Source: Candidatus Omnitrophota bacterium
Lineage (GTDB): Bacteria; Omnitrophota; Omnitrophia; Omnitrophales; Aquincolibacteriaceae
Direction of reading: 5' to 3'
Assembly: GCA_023819025.1 (NCBI GenBank)
Contig: JAMWDC010000101.1
Coordinates: 1 to 7,230, forward strand
Length of the DNA stretch: 7,230 bases
The notes beneath the pieces were generated by a model that made no database searches, was not told the origin of the DNA, and saw only the letters and a list, made by a program, of their open reading frames with translations. Made by a program: the position numbers and the translations under genes. Shown here piece after piece: positions 1 through 6,405 of the stretch (position 1 is its first letter; each line of letters starts with the position of its first letter).

Positions 1-2
1 TA

Positions 3-209
3 CCCCCAACGAATTTACCGAACAGCGTACTAGATCGAGGGATGGTCATCGGTTGCGTGTTCGAAAGCGGCAAGGAATTTTGTTCGAAAGTATATCCGCA
101 GGGCTCCGTGAGGCTGAAGGGCGTCGCTGAGGGCAACGAGATTGACAATAATTCTGGATGCGTTATAATAAGCTCTGTTATTTCATATAGTTACGTCAAT
201 TCGGGTTAA
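3..209 (+). CDS. Possible 3' end of an unrecognised gene (partial at the left edge)
   Basis: One frame stays open from the window edge for 68 codons and stops at TAA 207-209, just ahead of the next gene. The second half of the translation is rich in Ser, Val, Ile and Asn (for example IDNNSGCVIISSVISYSY near the end). It reads like a beta-rich, possibly secreted C-terminus, but I recognise no family. An internal ATG at 42 would give 55 residues, with no properly spaced ribosome site. A second frame (2-130) is also open for 42 codons, so an open stretch of this length is weak evidence. If it is real, the promoter at 142-169 lies inside its final codons. It could equally be non-coding upstream DNA. 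Confidence 0.3.
   Translation, partial: PPTNLPNSVLDRGMVIGCVFESGKEFCSKVYPQGSVRLKGVAEGNEIDNNSGCVIISSVISYSYVNSG
142..169 (+). promoter_or_regulatory. Sigma70-type promoter for the hydrolase-ilvBNC-leuA cluster
   Basis: A perfect -35 hexamer TTGACA (142-147) and a perfect -10 hexamer TATAAT (164-169) are separated by 16 bases. Transcription would start near 176, leaving a leader of about 40 bases before the ATG at 216. That leader is too short for a T-box or a classical peptide attenuator, and no run of Val, Leu or Ile codons is visible in it. No terminator was recognised between this promoter and leuA, so it could serve the whole cluster. The match is seen directly; activity is inferred. Confidence 0.8.
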
Positions 210-215
210 AAATAC

Positions 216-1022
216 ATGGACCACATGAAAAAGAGGGTTCCAGTTATCCTCTTTTTTGTCTTTTTTCTGGGTTCGTTGAAATTTTTCGCTTGGGGGACGA
301 CTTTTTTCGGAGAAGTTCCCACCGGTCTACTGGAGCTGAAGGATTATAAACATCCCGTCTACCTATTTGTGCCGCCGACCTATAAAGCGGGACGGGAATA
401 TCCTTTGCTCGTTACGGTTCCGGGGGAGGGGGAATCCCCAGAAGAACAAATCCAGTTTTGGCTCAGTGAGGCGAAACGGAAAAGTATCATCGTGATGGCT
501 CCGAGCAATCTATGGCCGGAAGATCTGCCTTACAAGATGGATGAATGGATCCTTCGGATCAAAAAGGATTTGGCGGATCGTTATCGTATCTCACCTCAAA
601 AAATTTACTTGGTTGGGAAAGACAGCGGGGCCCATTATGCGTCTTATCTCGGGGTCAATTATCCCGACGAATTTACCGCGGTGGCAACCCTGGGAGGTTC
701 TTGGATCGGAAAGTTTGAAAAACTAATGCGGCTCCAAAAGACCCCACGCAAACAATTACCGTTTTTTGTCGCACTCCGTAAGGACCAAGGGCATTTACTC
801 GAAGCTACTAAACAACGGGCTTACCAGTTTGAAAAAAAGGGTTATCCTGTTTATTTTACCCAACTGGGGGAGGACGAGGATTTTTCTACAAGAAAGTTTA
901 AACTCGATCTGTTGGCTTGGCTTGAGGAAAATAGCGGGGTTTGGCACGAAGTGGTGGAAAAAAGCAAAAAAACGTTCAAGCAAAAATTGTTCATTGCCTT
1001 AGAAGAATTGATCCATTTATGA
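216..1022 (+). CDS. Exported alpha/beta-hydrolase-fold protein with atypical catalytic site (probable pseudoenzyme)
   Basis: 268 residues. The N-terminus is a signal peptide or membrane anchor: two Lys and an Arg, then a hydrophobic stretch at about residues 8-27. The mature part resembles the esterase/PHB-depolymerase (LpqC-like) group of alpha/beta hydrolases: strand YLFVPPTY (49-56), the YPLLVTVPG strand (62-70), helix and strand ISPQKIYLVG (125-134), and a 'YPDEFTAVATLGG' segment (149-161). The usual HG oxyanion motif is PGEG (69-72). The elbow expected as GxSxG reads G134-K-D136-S137-G138, placing Asp where the nucleophilic Ser belongs. Asp190 suits the triad acid, but the expected His region reads GEDEDFS (218-224), without His. 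It is probably non-catalytic, or uses different chemistry. The start could be the ATG at 216 or at 225 (MKKRVPV); neither has a clear ribosome site. The stop codon overlaps the ilvB start, implying co-translation. Its role is unknown. Confidence 0.8.
   Translation: MDHMKKRVPVILFFVFFLGSLKFFAWGTTFFGEVPTGLLELKDYKHPVYLFVPPTYKAGREYPLLVTVPGEGESPEEQIQFWLSEAKRKSIIVMAPSNLWPEDLPYKMDEWILRIKKDLADRYRISPQKIYLVGKDSGAHYASYLGVNYPDEFTAVATLGGSWIGKFEKLMRLQKTPRKQLPFFVALRKDQGHLLEATKQRAYQFEKKGYPVYFTQLGEDEDFSTRKFKLDLLAWLEENSGVWHEVVEKSKKTFKQKLFIALEELIHL
1019..1022 (+). promoter_or_regulatory. ATGA stop/start overlap coupling the hydrolase-like gene to ilvB
   Basis: The TGA of the upstream gene (1020-1022) overlaps the ATG of ilvB (1019-1021). 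A weak purine-rich stretch (AGAAGAA) ends about 13 bases upstream, with no strong ribosome site, so ilvB translation probably relies on re-initiation. A longer in-frame start exists at 941, but its 26 extra residues are basic and unlike acetolactate synthase. The family-typical MKLTGAQ start at 1019 is preferred. Confidence 0.75.
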
Positions 1023-2722
1023 AATTGACCGGCGCACAAATTATGATCAAGTGTTTGGAAAATGAGGGGGTGGAGTATCTCTTCGGCATTCCCGGAGGGG
1101 TAATCTTGCCGACCTTCGACGCCCTTTATGATTCCAAAAAGCTAAAATTCATTTTGGTCCGCCATGAACAGGGAGGGACCCATATGGCAGATGGCTACGC
1201 GCGAGCTACAGGCCGGCCGGGGGTCTGCATGGTGACCTCGGGTCCGGGTGCGACCAATACCGTCACTGGTCTCGCTACGGCCTTTATGGATTCCATTCCC
1301 TTGGTTTGTGTTGCCGGTCAAGTGGTGACTCAGGCGATCGGGAGCGACGCCTTTCAGGAAGCTGACGTGACCGGAATCACACGCTCCGTCACGAAACATA
1401 ATTTTCTGGTCAAAGATGTCCGGGATTTGGCACGAACGGTCCGTGAGGCATTTTGTATTGCAACCACCGGGCGGCCGGGGCCTGTGGTCATTGATTTTCC
1501 GGTAGATGTCAGCCGGGCGGAGACAGAATTTGTCTGGCCGAAAAATGTTTACATCCGGGGGTATCATCCCAAGCTTCATCTTCGTCCTTCAGCGGCAACG
1601 AAAAAACAAATTCAAGAAGCCGCTCAGGCTATCATGGAGAGTAAAAGACCCTGTCTCTATGTGGGCGGCGGTGCCATTGCTTCCGACGCACACAAAGAAG
1701 TTTTTGAACTTGTCAACAAAACCGGGATTCCGATTACCACGACGGTTTTGGGGCTCGGGATTTTTCCCGAAGATCATCCCTCTTCATTGCGTATGCTTGG
1801 GATGCACGGGACCCATTACGCCAATTATTCGGTTCAGGGTTCGGACCTTTTGATTGCTGTGGGCGCACGTTTCGATGACCGGGTTACGGGCAAGATCGAT
1901 AAATTTGCACCTCAGGCAAAAATCGTTCACATCGATATTGATCCGGCCTCGATCTCCAAAGTGGTGAAGGTGCATTATCCGATCGTGGGAGATATCCGTG
2001 CTGTCCTGCGGGTCTTGAATCCTTTGGTGAGGGACCTTCGGCCGCAGATTGCACCATGGCTGGAACAGATCGCGGAATGGAAAAAGAAATATCCGATGAA
2101 ACACAATAAGCAGGTCGGTACGGAGATTCATCCGGACGATGTGATCGAGAAAATTGGCGAAATCACCGAGCACAAAGCCGTGGTTGTGACCGGGGTCGGT
2201 CAGCATCAGATGTGGACGGCTCAATGGTATGGTTTCAGAAAGCCCAGGACGATGATTACCTCCGGCGGGCTGGGAACCATGGGGTTTGGATTCCCGGCGG
2301 CCATCGGTGCCAAGTTGGGATGTCCGGACAAAACCGTGTTTTGTATCGACGGGGACGGGTCCTTTCAAATGACGATTACCGAACTTGCGACTGCGGTTTA
2401 TTTCAAAGTCCCGGTAAAGGTGGTGATTATGGATAACGGACATCACGGAATGGTCCGCCAATGGCAGCAGCTTTTTTATCGCGGCCGCTATTCCGGATCC
2501 CAAACGTTTATGATCAATCCGAATTTTTCAAAAGTCGCCGAAGCTTACGGGGCTTATGCCATCACCATTTCCAAACAGGATGAGGTGATTCCAGCGTTGA
2601 AAAAAATTTTGGCCTACAATAACGGCCCGGCGATTTTGCATTGTCGTGTGGCGCGGGAAGATAATGTGTTTCCCATGGTGCCGGCGGGGCACGCCCTCGA
2701 TCAAGTTATGGACATGGCATAA
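1019..2722 (+). CDS. ilvB: Acetolactate synthase, large (catalytic) subunit
   Basis: 567 residues, the normal length for the family. This cytoplasmic, thiamine diphosphate-dependent enzyme condenses two pyruvates to 2-acetolactate, or pyruvate with 2-oxobutyrate to 2-aceto-2-hydroxybutyrate. It is the first common step to valine, leucine and isoleucine. The N-terminal pyrimidine-binding domain shows YLFGIPGG (20-27), the catalytic Glu50 in RHEQGG, and SGPGATN (74-80). The AHAS-type segment GSDAFQEADVTGI follows at 108-120. The central domain carries GARFDDRVTGK. The C-terminal pyrophosphate-binding motif is G445-D-G-S448, with Asn473 as the second metal ligand. The following MVRQWQQLFYRGRYS stretch is diagnostic of acetolactate synthase against related oxidases and decarboxylases. 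The usual NN of that motif is DN (472-473), with the liganding Asn kept. The regulatory subunit ilvN follows after a long spacer. Confidence 0.97.
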   Translation: MKLTGAQIMIKCLENEGVEYLFGIPGGVILPTFDALYDSKKLKFILVRHEQGGTHMADGYARATGRPGVCMVTSGPGATNTVTGLATAFMDSIPLVCVAGQVVTQAIGSDAFQEADVTGITRSVTKHNFLVKDVRDLARTVREAFCIATTGRPGPVVIDFPVDVSRAETEFVWPKNVYIRGYHPKLHLRPSAATKKQIQEAAQAIMESKRPCLYVGGGAIASDAHKEVFELVNKTGIPITTTVLGLGIFPEDHPSSLRMLGMHGTHYANYSVQGSDLLIAVGARFDDRVTGKIDKFAPQAKIVHIDIDPASISKVVKVHYPIVGDIRAVLRVLNPLVRDLRPQIAPWLEQIAEWKKKYPMKHNKQVGTEIHPDDVIEKIGEITEHKAVVVTGVGQHQMWTAQWYGFRKPRTMITSGGLGTMGFGFPAAIGAKLGCPDKTVFCIDGDGSFQMTITELATAVYFKVPVKVVIMDNGHHGMVRQWQQLFYRGRYSGSQTFMINPNFSKVAEAYGAYAITISKQDEVIPALKKILAYNNGPAILHCRVAREDNVFPMVPAGHALDQVMDMA

Positions 2723-2775
2723 CCATTTGATGAGTTATTGAATTTTTCGTAAAAGTAAAAGAATCGACACGAAAA

Positions 2776-2811
2776 AAAAGTAAAGAACAAGTTAAAAGTC
2801 AAGAAATAGTT
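2776..2811 (+). repeat. A-rich 18-bp tandem repeat in the ilvB-ilvN spacer
   Basis: Two adjacent 18-base units, 2776-2793 and 2794-2811, match at 15 of 18 positions (aaaagt, aagaa and agtt are shared). A weaker partial copy begins at 2751 (aaaagtaaaagaa). The whole strand from about 2741 to 2820 is strongly purine-biased. Read in one open frame, the two units give the hexapeptides KSKEQV and KSQEIV. No function can be assigned, and low complexity alone may explain it. Confidence 0.5.
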
Positions 2812-2820
2812 ATCAAAACC

Positions 2821-2964
2821 ATGATCGCCGTTCCGGATAGTCATCTTTGCTTTCCCTTGGTACTTATGATTTGTCGTGCTGCCTTTTCCCCGCTGTACGA
2901 ATTGGCGGGTTCGTCACGATTGGTGGCGGAAGGTTTGACTTTTCAGTTTAAAGGAATCCAGTAA
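2821..2964 (+). CDS. Doubtful 47-residue small ORF between ilvB and ilvN
   Basis: An ATG at 2821 opens 47 codons ending at TAA 2962-2964. The same frame is open upstream to 2734, with no ATG, GTG or TTG start, and would add a lysine-rich stretch. No Shine-Dalgarno site is visible at a proper distance before 2821. The translation has a hydrophobic middle (LCFPLVLMICRAAF, residues 9-22) and resembles no family I know. It fills most of the 264-base spacer, and nothing else explains that stretch. It could be a small hydrophobic peptide, a gene remnant or chance. Confidence 0.2.
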   Translation: MIAVPDSHLCFPLVLMICRAAFSPLYELAGSSRLVAEGLTFQFKGIQ

Positions 2965-2974
2965 TTAGTTTTTT

Positions 2975-2981
2975 GAAGGAG
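2975..2981 (+). promoter_or_regulatory. Ribosome binding site of ilvN
   Basis: GAAGGAG is followed by 5 bases and then the ATG at 2987. It is a strong Shine-Dalgarno match that fixes the ilvN start and gives ilvN independent translation initiation after the long gap from ilvB. Confidence 0.85.
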
Positions 2982-2986
2982 CCGCT

Positions 2987-3544
2987 ATGAAGCATACAAT
3001 CTCAGTATTAGTAGAAAATCATTTTGGAGTATTGGCGCATGTGGCGGGACTTTTTTCGGCCCGGGGATTCAATATCGACAGTTTAGCCGTCGGGGAAACC
3101 CAGGACCCTTCGGTGTCGCGCATGACGATTATCGTCCACGGAGATGATCAGGTTGTCGAACAGATCATCAAACAATTGGACAAACTCGTCGATGTGATTA
3201 AAGTTGAAGACATCACCCAGGATGACATCATTGAGCGCGAACTGGTCTTGATCAAGGTCAAGGCCTCGGCCGAAACCCGCGGCGACGTGATGCAGATTGT
3301 CAATACGTTCCGGGCGAAAATTGTTGATGTCAATCCTCAATCGTTATCGATTGAAGCCACGGGCGGCGAGAGCAAGGTAGATGCGATGCTGGAACTGCTT
3401 CGTCCTCTTGGTTTGATCGAAGTGGTTCGGACCGGACTCATTGCCATGGCACGCCGCAAACAACTTGAGGTTCCGTCCAAAGAGGGGCCAGCAAAAAAGA
3501 AATCGTCCCGGGCGCCATCGACCAAGAAAAAAGGGACAGTGTAG
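2987..3544 (+). CDS. ilvN: Acetolactate synthase, small (regulatory) subunit
   Basis: 185 residues. This subunit binds IlvB, activates it and confers feedback inhibition by valine. The N-terminal ACT domain spans about residues 3-77 (ISVLVENHFGVLAHVAGLFS, then GFNIDSLAVG and SRMTIIV). Asn11, Gly14 and Asn29 are present at the same positions as in E. coli IlvH, where they shape the valine site, so valine sensitivity is expected. The second, ACT-like domain of the small subunit covers about 82-158 (ERELVLIKVKA, FRAKIVDVNP, GLIEVVRTG). Most family members end at about 155-170 residues. Here a basic Lys/Ser/Pro-rich tail (about 159-185, including KEGPAKKKSSRAP) is added, probably disordered. It sits 264 bases after ilvB and 93 bases before ilvC. 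Confidence 0.97.
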   Translation: MKHTISVLVENHFGVLAHVAGLFSARGFNIDSLAVGETQDPSVSRMTIIVHGDDQVVEQIIKQLDKLVDVIKVEDITQDDIIERELVLIKVKASAETRGDVMQIVNTFRAKIVDVNPQSLSIEATGGESKVDAMLELLRPLGLIEVVRTGLIAMARRKQLEVPSKEGPAKKKSSRAPSTKKKGTV

Positions 3545-3637
3545 TATTCCATAAGGGAGCATTACGAAAAAACGATCGGCGGCCGCATGGTCAAGATTCG
3601 TGATCGAAGCGGTTAACCATTAAGGGGAGATACTTTT
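3545..3637 (+). other. ilvN-ilvC spacer with ilvC ribosome site
   Basis: This 93-base gap contains a strong Shine-Dalgarno sequence, AAGGGGAG (3622-3629), 8 bases before the ilvC ATG at 3638. A second purine-rich AAGGGAG at 3552-3558 has no start codon at a suitable distance. No hairpin followed by a T-run, no promoter hexamers and no credible gene were seen. Confidence 0.7.
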
Positions 3638-4642
3638 ATGGCTAAAATTTATTATGAAAAAGACGCAGATTTAAATTTGTTAAAGCCTAAAAAAATCGCC
3701 ATTATCGGATACGGGATTCAAGGACGCGGGCAAGGGTTGAATCTTCGGGATTCGGGAATCGAAGTGGTCGTCGCGGAACTTAAAGGTTCGAAGAATTTCG
3801 ATCTTGCCGTCAAAGACGGTTTCGATCCCCTCACGGCCGAACAGGCTGCCAAGGCGGCGGATATCATTCAGATGCTCGCGCAGGATCATCTGCAGTCGGA
3901 GATTTATGAAAAGAGTATCCTACCCCATCTGACAAGCGGGAAGGCCTTGGTTTTTTCTCACGGTTTTAACATTCATTTTGGATATATCCGGCCGCCGAAA
4001 AATGTAGATGTTTATATGGTAGCTCCTAAAGGACCTGGCGCACTGGTTCGCTCTCAGTACTTGGAGGGCGCAGGCGTGCCTTGTCTTGTGGCCGTTTATC
4101 AAAATGCCACTGGCAGGGCCTTGGAACTCGCCTTGGCCCATGCCAAGGCCATCGGCGGGACACGCGCGGGTGTGATTGAGACGACTTTCCGGGAGGAAAC
4201 CGAAACTGATCTTTTTGGAGAACAGGCGGTACTTTGCGGCGGTCTTTGTGAGTTGATTCGTGCCGGATATGAGACCTTGGTCAAGGCTGGTTATCAGCCC
4301 GAGATGGCCTATTTTGAATGCCAGCACGAGGTGAAACTGATTGTGGATGCGATTTTTGCGCATGGCATAAGCGGGATGCACCGTCATATTTCGGATACCG
4401 CCGAATATGGGGATTACACGCGCGGCAAAAAGGTGATCGGTCCTGCGTCTCGAAAGGCGATGAAGAAAATTCTTAAAGATGTCCAGTCCGGGAAATTCGC
4501 TAAAGAATGGATTCAAGAAAATAGGAAGGGGCGACCGAAATTTAATAAACTTCGTGCCGATTGCGACAATCACGAGATTGAAAAAGTCGGCGAGAGACTC
4601 CGAAGCATGATGCCCTTTATCAAACCGGCCGGGAACAAATAA
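3638..4642 (+). CDS. ilvC: Ketol-acid reductoisomerase, class I
   Basis: 334 residues, typical of the short class I enzymes. It isomerises 2-acetolactate or 2-aceto-2-hydroxybutyrate by a Mg-dependent alkyl shift and reduces the product with NAD(P)H to the 2,3-dihydroxy acid, in the cytoplasm. The Rossmann domain starts with AIIGYGIQGRGQGLNLRDSG (21-40). His108 (SHGFNIHFG) and Lys131 (APKGPG) are in place. The C-terminal knotted helical domain holds the metal ligands Asp191 and Glu195 (DLFGEQ), Glu227 and Glu231 (FECQHE), and Ser252 (SDTAEYG). The cofactor loop reads AELKGSKNF (46-54): the first phosphate-binding Ser (51) is kept and the second is Asn53. NADPH preference therefore cannot be taken for granted. 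It lies between ilvN and leuA, with a 39-base gap to leuA. Confidence 0.97.
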   Translation: MAKIYYEKDADLNLLKPKKIAIIGYGIQGRGQGLNLRDSGIEVVVAELKGSKNFDLAVKDGFDPLTAEQAAKAADIIQMLAQDHLQSEIYEKSILPHLTSGKALVFSHGFNIHFGYIRPPKNVDVYMVAPKGPGALVRSQYLEGAGVPCLVAVYQNATGRALELALAHAKAIGGTRAGVIETTFREETETDLFGEQAVLCGGLCELIRAGYETLVKAGYQPEMAYFECQHEVKLIVDAIFAHGISGMHRHISDTAEYGDYTRGKKVIGPASRKAMKKILKDVQSGKFAKEWIQENRKGRPKFNKLRADCDNHEIEKVGERLRSMMPFIKPAGNK

Positions 4643-4666
4643 CCGGGGGCCGTTTTCATTCCGAAA

Positions 4667-4672
4667 AGAAGG
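4667..4672 (+). promoter_or_regulatory. Ribosome binding site of leuA
   Basis: AGAAGG is followed by 9 bases before the ATG at 4682. The 39-base ilvC-leuA gap has no T-tract hairpin, so read-through from ilvC is likely. Confidence 0.65.
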
Positions 4673-4681
4673 CTTGTAGCC

Positions 4682-6235
4682 ATGGGAACACAGAAACGCC
4701 GTAAAATTTATATCTTCGATACCACGCTTCGTGATGGCGAGCAGTCTCCGGGGGCTTCTCTGACGCCTGAGGAAAAGCTCAAAATCGCAAAGCAACTGGA
4801 GAAACTAAATGTGGACGTTATCGAAGCTGGTTTTCCCGCTTCGAGCGCGGGGGAGCTTGAGGCAGTCCGCATGATCGCAAGGGGAGTCCGCCAACCTGTT
4901 ATTTGCGGGCTCGCCCGCATGATTCCTAAAGACATCGATACCTGCCGCAAGGCCTTGGAGAATGCTGCCCGGAAGAGGCTCCACGTCTTTTTGGCGACGT
5001 CCCCGATTCACCGGCAGTACAAGTTAAAAAAGAGCAAAAAAGAAATTCTGAAAGTTGTGGCAGAAGGGATACGATCCGCTCGCAAGGATTTTCGTCAGAT
5101 CGAATACTCTCCGGAAGATGCGATGCGGACCGAGCCGGAATTCTTGGCGGAGGTTGTGCGGGCGGCGATTGATTCGGGTGCGACATCCATCAATATTCCG
5201 GACACCGTGGGTTATACGGTACCCCAGGAATTTTCCGATTTGATCCGGTATCTGATCCGGAAAAATCCGGACCTCGGGGATAAGGTCGTTTTGTCGGTGC
5301 ATTGTCACAATGATCTCGGACTGGCAACTGCAAATTCCCTGGCGGCGGTATTGGCCGGTGCCAATCAGGTGGAGTGTACGATCAACGGTATCGGGGAACG
5401 TGCCGGAAATGCATCGCTTGAAGAGATTGTAATGGCGATCGATACGCGGCAAGATTTTATCGATTGTTATACGGATATCCGGCTGATTGAAATCATGAAG
5501 ACCTCACGGTTGGTTTCGCATCTGACGGGTATGGTGGTTCAGCCCAATAAGGCGATTGTGGGGCGAAATGCGTTCTCGCACGAGTCGGGGATTCATCAGG
5601 ACGGCATCCTGAAAAAAAGGCAGACTTATGAAATCATCGATCCCAAAAAGATCGGTCTTGCCGGAACTCAGTTGATTCTCGGCAAACTTTCCGGGCGTCA
5701 TGCCTTCAACGCGAGGGTACGAAAACTGGGGTTTCATTTGAATAAGGAGAAACTGGAGCAGGCCTTCATTCGTTTCAAAGAACTTGCGGATAAGAAGAAA
5801 TATGTTTTCGATGAGGATATTGAAGCGATTCTCGAAGATCAGTTGGCCGCCGTTCCCGAAATCTGGAAGTTGGTGAGTCTTAAGGTCCAGATCGAAAGCG
5901 GACAGGCAGCCCGTGCGCAGGTTCGATTATCCTTCCAGGATAAAATTCAGGAGACGGATTCTCAAGGTGATGGACCTGTGGACGCATGTTATAAGGCCAT
6001 TGAAAAAATCGTAAAATCCGGGGCGACTTTATCTCATTACAGTATTCAATCCGTAACCAGCGGTAAAGATGCCTTGGGAGAAGTGGTGGTCAAACTCGAG
6101 GTCAGAGGTAAGGAGATTACGGGGCACGGGACAAGCACCGATATTGTCGAGGCCAGCGTCAAGGCCTACCTTTTCGCGATCAATAAAATTTCCGCACAAA
6201 TCCTCCCAATTGAGGCGAGGCCGTCGCCTGTATAA
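4682..6235 (+). CDS. leuA: 2-isopropylmalate synthase
   Basis: 517 residues, matching the common bacterial form. It condenses 2-oxoisovalerate with acetyl-CoA to 2-isopropylmalate, the committed step of leucine synthesis, in the cytoplasm. The catalytic TIM barrel (about 9-275) shows FDTTLRDGEQSPGASL (12-27) with the metal ligand Asp13 and Arg17. HCHNDLGLATANS (207-219) supplies the ligands His207 and His209. GIGERAGNASLEE (236-248) contains Asn243. A linker follows with HESGIHQDGILK (300-311) and GKLSGRHAF (334-342). The C-terminal LeuA dimer and regulatory domain covers about 392-505 and ends in the typical GHGTSTDIVEASVKAY (481-496). Leucine normally inhibits through this domain. IEYSPEDAMRTEPEFL (140-155) and the context favour LeuA over citramalate synthase or homocitrate synthase, although those share the fold. 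leuB and leuCD are not nearby. Confidence 0.96.
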   Translation: MGTQKRRKIYIFDTTLRDGEQSPGASLTPEEKLKIAKQLEKLNVDVIEAGFPASSAGELEAVRMIARGVRQPVICGLARMIPKDIDTCRKALENAARKRLHVFLATSPIHRQYKLKKSKKEILKVVAEGIRSARKDFRQIEYSPEDAMRTEPEFLAEVVRAAIDSGATSINIPDTVGYTVPQEFSDLIRYLIRKNPDLGDKVVLSVHCHNDLGLATANSLAAVLAGANQVECTINGIGERAGNASLEEIVMAIDTRQDFIDCYTDIRLIEIMKTSRLVSHLTGMVVQPNKAIVGRNAFSHESGIHQDGILKKRQTYEIIDPKKIGLAGTQLILGKLSGRHAFNARVRKLGFHLNKEKLEQAFIRFKELADKKKYVFDEDIEAILEDQLAAVPEIWKLVSLKVQIESGQAARAQVRLSFQDKIQETDSQGDGPVDACYKAIEKIVKSGATLSHYSIQSVTSGKDALGEVVVKLEVRGKEITGHGTSTDIVEASVKAYLFAINKISAQILPIEARPSPV

Positions 6236-6405
6236 CCTCGTTGAAACATTTTGGAATTGTTAGCGAAGCGGTTAAGAAAATTTTGGCCTTCAATCGTTGC
6301 AGCCATTAGATGTTACCGTCAAGGTATTGAGGTAACGGGCACTCGGCCTACGCGGGGTTTACCAGGGTGCGTTTACGGAAATCAAATTCAATTTCAGCAC
6401 GGCCT
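6236..6405 (+). other. Gene-free stretch after leuA
   Basis: About 170 bases with no convincing gene. A 22-codon frame from TTG 6241 to TAG 6309 contains AVKKILAFN, which resembles ALKKILAYN near the IlvB C-terminus. A 6-bp inverted repeat (gttacc 6312-6317, ggtaac 6331-6336) has no following T-run, so it is not a standard terminator. No terminator for leuA and no promoter for the next frame could be identified. Confidence 0.4.

Noticed and set aside
5..678. 16-base near repeat (15 matches) between 5-20 and 663-678, considered as a trace of a duplicated hydrolase
   Set aside because: Similarity stops at the ends of the match and the surrounding translations do not align, so chance is the simplest explanation.
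941..1018. Upstream ATG giving ilvB 26 extra residues
   Set aside because: The extra residues are a frame-shifted reading of the upstream gene's end, and the start at 1019 matches the family N-terminus.
1784..2503. 239-codon open frame on the minus strand opposite ilvB
   Set aside because: It is a shadow of ilvB: no domain features, and the plus-strand protein is unmistakable.
2935..2967. TTGACT (2935-2940) with TAATTA (2962-2967) as an ilvN promoter
   Set aside because: The 21-base spacing is too long and the -10 match is poor.
3587..3616. Nine-codon minigene (ATG to TAA) before ilvC, considered as an attenuation leader peptide
   Set aside because: It has no run of Val, Leu or Ile codons, no ribosome site, and no terminator/antiterminator hairpins around it.
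3920..4795. 291-codon open frame on the minus strand opposite ilvC
   Set aside because: It lies antisense to a clearly conserved ilvC, has no recognisable family features and is explained by the codon bias of the real gene.
6312..6336. Inverted repeat gttacc/ggtaac as a terminator after leuA
   Set aside because: The stem is only 6 bp with a 13-base loop and no T-run follows.
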